A DNA stretch of 64,000 nt, from NCBI GenBank assembly GCA_040954595.2, contig CM082592.2, forward strand, positions 9,052,001 through 9,116,000, written 5' to 3'. Of the stretch, positions 1-13,400 are shown piece after piece (positions within the stretch are counted from its first letter, which is position 1; each line of letters opens with the position of its first letter). Below the pieces are notes generated by a model. It searched no databases. It was not told the origin of the DNA and worked only from the letters and a program-made list of their open reading frames with translations. This stretch comes from Balanoglossus misakiensis (Eukaryota; Hemichordata). Both the position numbers and the translations under genes were made by a program.

Positions 1-189
1 ATGCAGCTGAGCATGGAACTCACTGTGGATAAATTTGATATAAGTTTATTTCCACCCAAGTCGCTGAGACAAGACATCAACGATTCATCCCTCTTAAAAT
101 ACTAGGATATCTGCAAAGTAAAAGGTATTTCTTATATTAATTTAACTTTTGAAGGTATATTGTCATTGCTGCCTGCCTGCTGGCATGGG

Positions 190-720
190 AGTTTTAAAAG
201 TGCGACCAATGCACAATTTTTGTCGGCGTCGTCGGCGCGAACCTTGCATTGCATTTGCACCGCGTCGTAAACTGCTTCGAGCTTCGGAAAAATTGCACAT
301 ATGCATGGAGAAGCAAAACAAGTTTTCCCGGAGCGATCAGCGACTGACGGATAGTAGCTAAAGCGTACTCCATCTGTGCGCGCGGTGATGAGATGACAAC
401 GCGGACGCGCGTTCCTCTGTGAGAAATAAACACAACATCATTGCTGAAAACGTGACCGAGTGTGGCACGTTGCAGACAACGTGACAGCACGGCTGCTGGC
501 TGATCGTCGCAACGAAATATCATATGTACATGTGTAACTTGGGAATAGTGTCTATAGCTCGAGTGCGTTAACAAACAAGCATTTTATTTATATTAATTGT
601 AATTTGGTCGACGTATTTCAAGTCATGATCAAGGTACGAAAAGGGGTGTGCGTGAGCGCGTCCCGGGAGCGCGTACGCGTGTGGTTGAGAGCCTTGGAGA
701 ACAATCTCCGTCCACGGTAA
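190..720. promoter_or_regulatory. CpG-rich patch, possible distal promoter/5' exon region
   Basis: This stretch is visibly richer in CpG and GC than the AT-rich DNA on both sides, with clusters such as GTCGGCGCG near 225, GCGCGCGG near 378 and GAGCGCGTCCCGGGAGCGCG near 652. No reading frame here resembles a known protein. The nuclear receptor downstream has a splice acceptor just before its first coding exon (CAG at 3851-3853), so at least one non-coding exon must lie further upstream; this patch is a candidate for that promoter. The link is inference. Confidence 0.3.
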
Positions 721-3700
721 AAAGTCGGCATATTCCCAACCACCATTTCTATCCGAAGAGGCAGTCGACCAGGTTTCCAAATTAAGGGGGAAACAATTTC
801 GTGTTTGTTGGGTAGGGGGTTGGAGGCGAGGGGAGAATCTTTTCGTAGCCGAAAGAGACGAGTCGACATAGAGGAATACCTCCAATCTACATCATCAGCA
901 CTTGTGAATCTTTTGGTTGAAACATTTCCTTACCGAAGCGCAGCTTTTAATTGAACAGAGATCAGCAATGAAGTTTTACTGGATATGTCATCTTGTTGGA
1001 ATGACCACTTTTTGGGGGGATAAAAATGAAATTTTGGATGGTCAGTGGCAGTTAAATGAATGTTCACATGGTATCAACAAAACTAATTTATATTATTGCA
1101 ATATAGGAAATTGGAAACAAAAGCAGTTGTGTGAATCTCATTGTCTTCACATTAGGTATGGCATTGATTAATTTCTGACCAAAAGAAAAGTTTTTTTTTT
1201 CCTTCTGTTTTTTGTCAATCATGGCATTTATTCAGCAAATCACAGTAGAATTTGCAAATACGTCCATGATTAGACACATGATGGAAAACTTCGACCACTG
1301 GCTGATTTCTGTTTGAGAGTCTTCCCACGCATAATTGGCCTATGGATTAAGTCAACAGGGCTGTGGTTGGAGTAGATTTGGTTCAAGTACAAAAAAATTA
1401 AACCATATGCAACAAATCTCAGTTTGTCTTTTTATATTCAAGTGTCGTACAAACCTACTTGAAGTTTAGCACCAACTGTAGTTGGCTGGCTGGGCAGATT
1501 TTCATAGCGATAAAATGCATTATGGGTATACTGAGTCTGAGCTGTTGTGAGTATTGGCTTCTGCTGGTTATCCGAACTAGAAGGTCAAAATTCCCTCATT
1601 TAGAAATACCGGGTATGCCATATAATGACATCCTGTTGGAGTCAATCACTGATAGTCATCTCCGAATATACATGTAGAACGTGACTTCCGCTAATGAGAC
1701 ATCACTCCTGGGCTACTGAAACGATCCTATTCTTATTTCCAAGTAAAGAAACATCCCCCTTTCTGCACAGAACTGCATGCAACGATTCCCAGCTATAGCC
1801 CATGGCACTTGGAGTGACAAAATAACACTTTGTGGGGCTGGTGGTGTTCATGTTCATTTTGTGTCACGATGTGATCCAACGTGGCGCCCAGGGTGCCATT
1901 TTGATGTGCTGGGCGCGCTGTAACTCAAAAATCCAGTTTTGCCTATAATACTCTGAGTACAATGCGTAAGATGTTCAAAATCGTAAGATGTTCAAAATTA
2001 ACGCTGCCATGCAGCCATTTTGTTGTTAAACGGCAGCAGTCCGGCAAATGCGGAAAGTGTCCTTCTCGTTCCTGCATATCGGTATTCTGCTTCCCAATTT
2101 TGTGGAGAATTTTATCATCTAGCAGCAACTGCTGTTATGCAACTGTTAATTGTTGCATAAGACACAGCAACAGTTCTAACCATCAAAGGCAACTGAATAG
2201 TCCAAATAAACAATTCAGACAATGATATCAAGTCCTGATACACATGATACTAATCACACTGGAATCGTGAGCTGGTGATATCAAGAAACTGTACTGCTCT
2301 GTTAGAAAAAAATGCCATATCTATTGGATGGTCCAGCCCACCTTCTCCCAGCATATATTATAAAAGCCTATGGAGTGATACTGATATCAGACTACAGCTA
2401 ATGAATATTCATGAGAAAGTCTAGATCAAGACAGTCTTATTTGTTAATGTGGGAGATGGAAGGACGGGCATTGTATAGCCCCAGGGAACAGGCTCAGAAT
2501 CAGACATGACAGTGACTTGAGATGAAGTGTTACAAGATCGTCTGAGGCCTAGCCAGCCCCCCACCCCCCCCCAACCCTTTTTACAACCTTTGCTTCGAAA
2601 CAGTGGTTCTAGAAAGTATCTGAAATCAATTTTTAAAAGCTTTGAGTCAATTTGAGGATTTCTAAAAAATCTCTGAGTCAGCCCTATACCTCTGCATGCA
2701 TTTTGGTTAATTTTCTTGAGTCACCAGTGAGTTTGTCGAGTCAGTGTAATATGGGCTTAGAGGGTACACTCAGCTGAAATCCCAGTTCCCGTGAAAACAA
2801 TATATATGGTATATCATTGAACAAATAAGGAGGTTAGATATATCCACATCTGATACTTTATTTGCTTTTAGTAAGCCAGCTAGATGATAGATAACAATTG
2901 GTTGGGAGAATGACTATTGCATAACATTGCTTGCGGGCAAGGTTGTCTGTGTGTCCATGGTGTGTCTAGGTGTATATAGCAGTTACCTTGGATAAACATA
3001 CTAGTATCCATCTGGTTAAAACACACAGACAGTACAGATAAACTTTAAAAACAATAAAAAACTTTAAAATTACTGAGAATGTGACCAGTAATTCCTGTAT
3101 GGAGTAACATTAAAAATGTAGGCTTCAGTCCTTCCAATCTCTCAGAAGGCTGCTTTCCAATAGTATTGAAAATAACAAAGTCACATTCTCGAGTTTAGAA
3201 CACGTTCATTATTAATTCATCAGCTTTCGCTCAAAATAAACCCGAGTGCTCATCATGCCCCCTGAATCACTCCACCCACATGTTAAAGAAAAATTTAATC
3301 TCAAGCTAATACCAAGATCTCTTCTGATTTTGACTTTCACTAATGTGTATCAGTATACCTAGTGTATGAAAATGTTGAAATTGTACAGTGAAACAGACTA
3401 AATGTATTTGGTAGGATTGAGACTTTTGATCAGACCAGCTGATGCTTCTGTTGTTGTTGGCATCAGAATTAATATTTGTTATAATAACCATATTTATCTT
3501 CATGTTGTCAGCAAATAATGGTGAGATTGTCATTCTAGTATATCATTGATGAACAGAATAAAATGGGCCAATAGGAGTTCTCGAAGGGATTCCTGAATCA
3601 ACAGGTGTCCAATCAGAAAAGGGATCATCTATAGATTGAAAATAGTCATTTTCCTGATACTTGTTTATGTTGATTATTGTGTTCCTTCAATAATTTTCGA

Positions 3701-3853
3701 ATTTTGCAATATGTGAATTCAACTTAACATCAACCAGTTTTGGGTTTACATTGTCTGTATAAAAACTGAGTATTTTAATAAAAAGTCTTGGAATCATTTT
3801 TGGAGCAGACGCATTTTCTAAAATCTTAACCAAAGCTTCCTTTTCTTGGACAG
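721..3853. other. upstream non-coding DNA of the nuclear receptor gene
   Basis: No supported gene was found. The short open frames in this stretch have no coding look and no recognisable protein similarity. There is a C-rich homopolymer run around 2551-2575. The region is probably 5' intron or intergenic DNA of the downstream nuclear receptor gene, because a splice acceptor ends at 3853. Confidence 0.5.
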
Positions 3854-3933
3854 ATCAAATACAAAACCAGAAGAAGCAGGTCAACTTTATCACCAAGACT
3901 GTAAGACACATTTGTGTCATTATTGGAGAAACC

Positions 3934-6900
3934 ATGGACGACGACTTCTTTGACTTCGATAGGATAATGGAAGGCTTTGAGACTTGTGGGGTCACAAGTT
4001 CGGGCAGCACAGATTCTAGGAGTCCTGGGGACCCGTACGACAGCGAAGCCAGCCCATTGCAGCCGGGCTTCTTGAACTTCAGCGATATGGACTTCAAGTT
4101 TGATGGTAAGGCAGAAAATTTTTTGAAAAGTAGGGAGAATGTTTCATGGGTGGCAACTGTTTTAATTGATAAAGCAACAAAATGCGCAGACAAAAATATT
4201 TCTTTGATAAGGAATCACCATTTGATTCGGCTATAGCTTCTAGCTCAACTCTGCTGATCAAAAAAAATACGTTTGCAAGTTTCTTGGTCAGATGATTATG
4301 GAAAGTGCAACTTTTCCCAGCATGCTTTGGTTATTTTTGTTTGTTCGTTTGTTTGTGGAGCTACTAGCCCACTCATCACATATCTGCAATGCTTGATTTT
4401 TCTCACAGGTTGTGTACAAGGACAGGACACTATGACTTATAGGCTCATAAGTACTCTCCATGTTTGTGTTGCTTTTTCGAAATTCATATATTACACCTAG
4501 TTGTTACCAATGATGACTTTATTTCAGGTTACTGTATTTTCACAACATGTTAACCACTGCTGTATATTTTTACAGTTGTCTATCGAATCAACCCTGTTTC
4601 TGTGCATGCCAATTTTAAATAGTCTCCACTGTGTGAAATCACTTCAGATTTCTTATATAACACTCACAGTTTCAAACAATTTCAGTACCCCTGACCACTT
4701 TCTGTTGTGTCAAACTATTTTGGCTTTCCAACAAATTCAAATACAACCCCTCAACAATTCCAGATGTCAGTCAAAGTTTTGTAAGGGTTAAATTAAGATT
4801 GACAAATCCAAACTATCTTGCTGTGTTTCCACATTGAAAAAAACAATCAAAAATTGTTCTAACAATTTTTGAGACTTATAAAATTAAGTAGAATTCTTAA
4901 TCATGGGTCTACTGAGCCTCTGTTTTGTTTTTCACAACTGTTTTTGTTGCATTTTATATGTCCATAGTTGGTCTGTCTATCTGTTCGTCCACCAGTCAAA
5001 AGAAAGTTAACTCAGTTCTCAAATAAAATTGTGTGGTCACCATGCTTAATTTTGAGATAAACTTCATAATTTTGCCATGAAAAAAAACACTGATTAAAAA
5101 TCCTGACTTGACACTTTTTCATTACCAGCTAAATTCACTTCACAAACTGGCCCAGTGACCGCTATATTTTATTACAGATATTGATAATACAAAGAAGTTT
5201 TGAAAAATAGAATTTATATAAAATGACAATATTTTCAACTTTACTGATCGTACTTCTGTAAAAAAAAAAGACATATGCACAGAGCTCGAGTGGACGATCA
5301 GACAAATAGATTATGTTTCCTTATGCTTTGAGCCTATTTGACTCAAAAGGTTTATTATATTGCATCAGTTTGTCATATTTTACACACACCTGTTGTTGGT
5401 AAGGTTTGTCCGATGAACCTGTGTGCGTCTGTGTTGTATGCTTGTGGAGAATACTTGTTTATCATCTTCCCTTTTGCAGTCACTCAAGGTGAAATGTTCA
5501 CCCTATTTTTATAATGTCCTGTGTGTCGATCTCGGATCCAAAGACACAGTCAAAATCTGCATGTTGATTGTCGTTGATGAATGGGTGAAAGAACAAGCAA
5601 TATTGCTCAGAACACACAGTTCCTTACCCATACTTCGTAGACTTGAGACCCTCTGATCCGTCAGAGACATTAAGTATTTTGGCTCTTCAAATATATAAAG
5701 CAAAGCACTAGATCCGTCTTTGCTTTGAGCCATTGATGTGTGAAATCGTCACGTTTCACGCAAGAGATGAGGTAAGGCAATTCACTTGGTTGCAGACACT
5801 GAAAATAAAAAAATGGCTCTATTTTTCTTTCTGATATACCTTCAAGCCAACTGATCCACCAAAAGTGGATAAGATTTTGTTTTGTTTCTAAGCAGCTGGC
5901 GTTCTTCACTAGCTAGGCTTGTAGGCAGCCAGAATTAGGCTTAAGTCGCGTCTCAAAGTGGTAAGTCCATTGCTCTCATTTATGACGACAGTAAGTTTTT
6001 TTTCACATATTTTTTTTTTCATTTTATTACCTGTTTCAAAGCACATTTTTCATCTTAAGTTTTGCATGTAAAACAGAAACTTGAACTCTTTTATGTCCCC
6101 CTCCCCCATAACCCGCTTCTTTTTCCACCGTTAAAAGTGGAAGGCTGGACATTGCGTTCCGCTCTTTATTTGCAGGTCTCTTAGGGTAAATAGCAACCAG
6201 ACCGGGATCCAAGCCATCATCAGTTTGGTTTTTATTTACACTGTGTACAAAGCCCACAGGGCTGAAAATATTCACTAGCCAAAGATTCTTATTGAAGAGT
6301 TACGGGAGCTTTTCATAATGTTGCACAGCCATGCTCATGGCTGTGGGACTCTGATTGGCTGATCAGTACAGAGGCTCTCTAGACCACTGATTAAATGTCT
6401 TTGACTAGTGAATATTTCAAACCGTGGACACTTTGTATGAGAATCGGGTTTTAGAGACGCTGTGATATGAAGAGACACGCTGACAGGCTCCATATTTTCT
6501 TTTTGAAAATTTTTCCTTGGCCTCATGTTTGAGAAAAATCTAAAAAAAAAAATGGCATGCATGCAGCCTGAATTTAAATATGATGAATAAAAAAATGAAG
6601 TCGAAAGCCTGGATTTTCTGAGAAAATTTCAAAAGCAGAATATAGGCAATGAAAAAGTGAATCTCATAGCAGTTGTCAAAAGTCTGTTAGATCCTCTGCA
6701 AATAAATACCTTTCTTTTCAGTTGTTTTCGGCAAAGAGATGTAAGAAGTGACTGTTTGATTGCGAACTATCGGCAACTAACCCCCTTCCTTTCTTTTATT
6801 CTCTCCATTCTGATATTTCTTTCCATTGGTGAACAGTTGAAGACTGTAAACCAGTCTCCAGCACAACTAGCTCTTGCAAGAAGAACACCTCCTGCTTGCC

Positions 6901-9900
6901 AAACTGCCGTGTTTGCGGTGATGTGTCGTCTGGGATACACTATGGGGTAGTATCATGTGAAGGATGTAAAGTAAGCAATGACAGTCTTTGACTCCCGTGC
7001 CGATCGATCGATTGACCGACCGACCAACCAACGCGTTCCCTACCAATGATTGCGGAGGAGAACGCGTAAAAGTGGATGAAAATACATTAGATTTTATGAA
7101 AATGTCTTTAATTACAGTTACGACCAGACACTTGTCAAGTTGTTACTGTGTAATCTGGGCCTTAGTCAGTTTTCTGATTTTTCAGTGTGTGTGTATGATA
7201 GGATAGTTCAAATATATTGATAGATAAAAACGGTTCATGTAGGTGCATGAGGACTTATTTTCATATGTCACATGCTTGCACTCACATGCCTATTGTGATT
7301 CAAGTTTGACGTTGTTTTTTTTTGTGCTGAATGTAGGGTTTCTTCAGGAGATGCATTGCCCAGAAGAACATCATTGTCAAGTGTCAGAAAGGAGGAGAGT
7401 GTTTGATCCGGAAGAGTACTCGAGGAAGGTGTCCGGAATGTCGCTACAAGAAATGCCTGGCTGTCGGAATGTCCATTCACTGTAAGTGTACAGGGCAACA
7501 GGTTTTGCCACTCAAGTATGTAGTCAAACCTGTGTTAGTGGCCACCTCTATGTAGTGGCCACCTCTATAAATTGGCCACTTTGTTACGGGCTTTTATTAG
7601 GAGTGATTTGCACTTTTCCAGTTGTCACTGTGTATTCTGGGATTTAGTCAATTTTCTGATTGTTCACCCGGGCTTGAAAGGAGATTATGATGTAGCAAAC
7701 CAGTGGAGCAGCAAAGATTAGATTGACGCTTTCAAGGATATTATTGCTGCTGCAGGAACTCAATGTCTTATTGCTTGCTTATTGCTATCAACCCCCTCTA
7801 CTTGACAATGGTTTGGTCTTCTGTCTTCGGCCAATGGCCTTGCATCTTTCTAAGACAGAGAGAGTTGTAGTTGGAAACTGTCAATCATAGATGGTCCTTG
7901 TCTGTTCAGTGAAACAAAAGCAGTCTCATTAATAAGGGACCCCCTGGGTCATAATTGAAGATAATGATTCTAATGCCAGAGGTAATTCTAAACAATTACA
8001 CGCAGTGGGAGAGTGTTCTAAATTTTCCAAGAAAACGTGTAGAAGTCGAATCTCAGGTTATTTCTCCTCTGCTACAGATAATGATGGCATATATATTTTC
8101 ATGTCTATGGTATCTCCTGAGATCACACGGATTAACATAAACTTTTTGTTCACCTACCAGATTTTGTGCACTAATTATGAATCCATGTCAAGCACATGTA
8201 GACTGACCATTTCAATTGAATGAGGCAGTGCAGGAGTATAACATGGGGTACTGTGTCAAACACAGAGTACCAAAGTTGCCAGACTGACTGGGCTGTTTTT
8301 GCCACAAACAGAATTCTGAGATAACACGCAAAAACATTGTTCCAGGGACGTGTTTTTCCAAAATGAGCTAGATGCCTGTATTGCTATTAAAGGCTGGGAG
8401 GAAAAAAATTGATCTCATCATGCAGCGATTGAAACTGACATTTTAGTGAAATAAGATGACGTTAAATCCTCTTTTAATTTGACAGTGATAATACAAGGTG
8501 ATTATACTTTTATTGGCAAATGTCAGAATAGAGACAGTAATTTGTAGCAGATAATCAGTGGTTACAAATATCTGCACCAACATCATCAGAAAATTACATT
8601 GGGATTTTATCCTGTATGAATTCATTTTGATTCTATAAATAATAATGCTGATAGCAATTTTCAGAAGAGGAATTTGTAAAATAACTTGTAGTTAACTAGG
8701 ACTGGGAATTTTGATACATGTTTAGTTTTGTCAAACAGCATATGTGAACAATTTTCCTTAAAAGTCAGATATTACTGGTAATTATGATGGACCTTTGAAG
8801 AGAAATTTAATGGTACCTTTTGAACTAAATCAATGTCGCTATTTATTTTCTCTCCCTCTTGCTAGCTGTCCGAGTGGGCCGGTATTCCAAAAGGCAGAAA
8901 ATGAAAAATCAAGCGGAAGCTGAGAGGCTGAGCGCGGTGAACTGCTCCCCGGAGGAGAGGATCGCGATGGAAAAACGGGACAGGGAAATTTACAACAGGA
9001 TACAGGCGGTGATGAAAGCTCACGAGATGACCAAATTCACCAAAGACTGTGAGAGCAACAAGGTCAGTGGAAGTCCCTATCATTTGGGTTTCTTTTGAAG
9101 GATGTGAAAGAAGTAAGGCTGGAGGCCCGATGTATGTATGACTTGATCTGTGTAGATTTAATTCATAATCAGAAAATGTGTTTGAAACAGTGATGGCCCA
9201 TAGGAGTGGTAATTGTTGATGTTTCCAGTGTTTTGATTCTGTGTCACAGCTGCAATTTCATACATAGGTTTAATTTAACAACTCCGTCCTTTTTTTCACT
9301 CCCAGGTGCAAAGATCGAGCGACGCCAGTGGTGCAGCAGCTAACACCTGCAGTTCTTCCACTCCCGGGCAGCCAGCCGCGATGACCACGCTGTCCCCGCA
9401 GCACGACATCATCTCAAAATCTTTCCAAGATGTACACCTGGCCTCAAAGTTTATCACCGAAGCTCTAGCCCCGTGCATCTATCACTTGGTGCAGTTTGCC
9501 AAATTTGTGCCCGGTTTCATGGACCTGAACCAGGTACGGAAACTCGCAAGGCAATTGTGGTTTTGTTTGTTCTGTACAGTGTATAGCCACAGCCACTTAA
9601 ACTACTACATCATACTGTGTATACGATACCAGATTTCGATATACAGTTTTTACTACCTTTGCTACTAACTGATTTCCATTCATTTGTATTATCCAATGTT
9701 GTTCATCATCAGGAGGACCAGATGACGCTATTGAAAGGCAGCTTCTTTGAACTCTGGCTCGTCCGATCATCGAGGGGGCTCTGCGAAAAGTCTGACACTG
9801 TTCAATTTGGTCACGGACCAAGTTTCCGGTGCGCGGATCTCTTCAACTTAGCACAACTCAAGGATATCTGGTCATCGGTGCTAAGCTTCGCTGAAGGGTT

Positions 9901-10499
9901 TAACAAGACCAAGCTGATCGAAGCAGAGATCGCCATCTTCTCGGCTGTTGTGTTACTAAGTAGAGGTATGCGTTCATAAATTTTTAATTTACCGAGTGAT
10001 TCGTCCAAAATAGGCTCCAGTAAAGAGGATTAATAAAATCTCACACTCCCAAGGACCTAGATCATATTTCTCGCACAAGTTGGGGATATTTTTGTCCCAC
10101 AAAAAAAATGCCACTGGCTGATGATTTGTGTTATTTTGAGCATACAGGTGCAAACTCGCATAAAAAGTACCATGAACTTCAATGGTAGCTTGGAAAAGCG
10201 TATTTTACAATATATTGATCATTAATGTTTTTTTTTTTATATTTTGTGCAGATCGCCCCGGCTTGAAAGATCCGGTGAAGGTGGAGAAACTGCAAGAGCT
10301 GTACATTGAATGCCTGGGTCGAGAAATCACGAGGCGGGACTGGAAAAACAAACAGCTGCTTGCAAAGACCCTGATGCAGGTGACGAAGCTACGGACAGTC
10401 TCTGAAATTTACAACTCCAAAATGAAGGTGTTTCGGGAGGAGTGGCCACTTATGGATATGCCACCCTTGTTGGCAGAACTCTTAGATTACGAGACATAA
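3934..10499 (+). CDS. nuclear receptor, NR1-like (ROR/E75/PPAR-type)
   Basis: A ligand-regulated transcription factor. Seven coding exons join in phase: 3934-4105, 6837-6970, 7337-7481, 8866-9062, 9306-9533, 9713-9965 and 10252-10499, giving 458 aa. The DNA-binding domain is complete: zinc finger 1 uses C81, C84, C98 and C101, finger 2 uses C118, C124, C134 and C137. The P-box reads CEGCKGFFRR, as in NR1 receptors. The C-terminal extension ([12 protein letters not shown]) sits where RORs and Rev-erbs contact 5' AT-rich flanks. The ligand-binding domain (about 245-458) has the signature FAKFVPGF...[12 protein letters not shown] and ends in a helix-12/AF-2-like PPLLAELLD, so it should be able to recruit coactivators, unlike Rev-erb. 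The 5' UTR exon begins at 3854 after an acceptor, so a non-coding first exon lies upstream. Family membership is clear; the exact subgroup is not, and it may be a lineage-specific NR1 paralogue. Confidence 0.9.
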
Positions 10500-13400
10500 T
10501 GAATGCCTAAACGACGGCCTCTTTGTACAATGTATGTTGTTTACCCCCCAGGGAGTGGTGGTATATGTGGTATGAGCAATACTTCGGTCAAGGCTTACCA
10601 GTATACTAGTATAACACCTATGTGCAAGTGTGCAGTGCTCACATGACCACATCATGTAGCAGAAATGTCTCAGTGTTACTGTCGATGCACTGCCATTGTT
10701 TTCACTTCTCCACAAGAGGGCGCTTGCTATGCCATCCTGTGTGTTGTGATCCCTAAATCTTTCCAGCCAAATGGACCAATGATGATATTCATAACATGTA
10801 TTATTTCTTTCACTGGCAATTACCAAGGATGAAGGGCTCCTTACATCATATAATTCAGACAGTATTGTTAATTTTCTCAGAGTATTCCTTTTTCCCAGTT
10901 GAATTGTGAGCAAATCGGCCATAGTAATGGAATTCGTTGTTTTGCAACTGCTAAGAAAGTTTCATTTGTGCAGATAGGAACAGACACACACCCAAACCAT
11001 CTAAAACGTGGAGTTTTGTATGAAAGCTCACCAAAACTTGTGTGCAGTTTGGTAAACAGAGAATTTGTATTACTTTGGCCACATCATGCAAGTTGTCACA
11101 ACAGTGGCGGTAATGGACGGTACGGGAAAGTCCCACTGCGAATGTTTTCAGTATGTTCATAAACTTCAAATTTAACAGTTTGGGAGAGTCCATGCACTCT
11201 CCATATTCATCAGAAACCCTGTGGGTTTCACTACATCAAACTGGGGGGGGGGGGGGGGGGTGTAATTGGGTGGTGAGACTTTGGAACATACTGTCAATTA
11301 TGGCCATTGCGGTAAATATCTGCATTTCCAATTAATTACCAAGGTGACGATCATCTTATGTGCATGTGCCAAACCAGAGACTCTGGTTACAAAAATTGTA
11401 TACAGTCAATGCCATAAGGCAGTGCGCATGAAATATGGAAGGAAGCGAAGGCAGTCCACTATTTCAATGCGTCAAATGCAAAATTTGCAGAACATTTGGA
11501 TTGGACGGAATGTTTGGACACACTAAATTACGCACATGCACATATGACGATCGTCAGCCTTTAAATGGATAGAAATTGTTTTACCTTTCATTTCTTTGCA
11601 TTTGTTACCACTTTTTTTCTGTGCTGCTCCCTAAAACATTCTGAAACACTCTGGATTCAGCTTGTGAACATAGTCATTGTTATTGACAGCTAGCTGAAAA
11701 GTTCAACTGTTACCAGTTGTCATCAATATTTGTAGGGTAGAATATTGCAGGCTATGATATTAAAGAAAACATTGGGTGTTTCAATATGATTTAGGGAATG
11801 GAACAGAGAACTTGGGTTGTTACAGCCAAGAAATATGAAGAAAAATATCACCAAAATATCAAAAGTTCCAGACACTGCTGATTAAGGTAGCACACTTGTC
11901 ATACTTTTGAATACATTTTTACCCAGTTCTTTTGAAACTACAAAATCAGAGGTTAGATCCTCAGAAATATTTTGAATTGAAAAGAAAATTCAGGAACCTT
12001 TGGAATTTTGACTTCAGTGACCTATGGCCTTGTGTTTGGGATATCCCCCAAACAGGGAGCAAATTACTGTTCATGATTTGTTGCATGAGAGTGTGCTACC
12101 TCGAATCAAAAGTGAAATCTGGTCCGAAGATGTTTACATGAATCTATTCTATTGCCCATTGCTTCTTCTTTCCAGTGTTTTGTTTGGAGCTATGAATGAC
12201 TATAATTTACACAATTGCTGTGACACCTCCCTAGGAAAACGGTGGTGGTAAACTGAAATACTTGAAATTTTAACTCGGATACCTTGAAAACTGTCAAAAG
12301 GTGTGCATGGGAACCCTGGTATGAGAATTTCTTTTACAGATGCTGTCAGCAATAAGGTCAACACAATTTGATGTAGTAGACAATTGCGTTTTGATTTCAA
12401 ACCAGTTCTTTGCTGAAGATGCTGTGTTTTAAGGTTTGGGAATATTGTAAGTTAACAAATGTACAAAGTAAAGCATCAAAGAGGTTATCAATTTCAAGTA
12501 GAACACCTTATACCTATTTCTGAACAAGTTTTTGATTCCTATTTGCCATTATTCTGTTAAAAAAAACAATCTAGGGCAGTACATCATTATTTTCTCATTA
12601 TACTATATTGTAATTATGTTGATGTTGTAAAAATTTCACTCAGTTTTAAAATGCCATAATCTTCTGAACTCAAACAATTTACTTTTGCTATGGGCCAATC
12701 TAATGCTTGGAAGATCCAGCTGCATTGCTATGGAAACCGGTTTAAATGCTGATGATGTGAATATAGCTTTGTCTTGAATATATCAAGTGTCAAGGAAATA
12801 AAGGTTCTTGTTCTGAGGCAAGAAAATGTCTTGCTTTTATACACCAGCAAGACCTCTGTAAAAAATTAAATGTCTGAATGGAACAGATTCACTTGTTGAG
12901 TCAGTGGCACGGATTGTGTGAACACTGAGAAAAACGAGGAGTAGAAAACAAGTAGTACCAGGGTAACAACTTTTAAAGGTCAAGGTGACCTCACTCAGGG
13001 TCGCTGATGCAGATAGCTATTGGTTGGCAATCATTTTTGTAAAAGATTTATCAGAATGTAAAGAGAATGCTAAAAAAATAATGTGTAACACATTTGTGAT
13101 TTATTCATGAAAGTTCAAATTTATTTCACCATATATACATATATATATATACATTTAAATAGAAAAAAGAGAGTTAATTCTCTGTTCAGAGCACAAAAGA
13201 TATAATGAAGCATCACTGCCCAGCTTGCATTGATTGATGCTTCTGTGTTCACGTGATGTGGCTCAGGTGATATTGCTTATTTACAGAGTTTATGAAAAAT
13301 GTGTCAAATCTCAGGAAGTCTTTTTGGGGCTGTGAATAGGTATGGATCCACAAAAGCCTTTAGATGGCCAACCAAGATCCAGTAGTTGGAGATGAACGGA

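Noticed and set aside
1-105. Open frame from the first base (MQLSMELTVDKFDISL...) ending at TAG 103-105, perhaps the tail of a gene to the left.
   Set aside because: Only 34 codons, no acceptor in view, no recognised similarity and no nearby poly(A) signal before 425. Not enough to call a gene.
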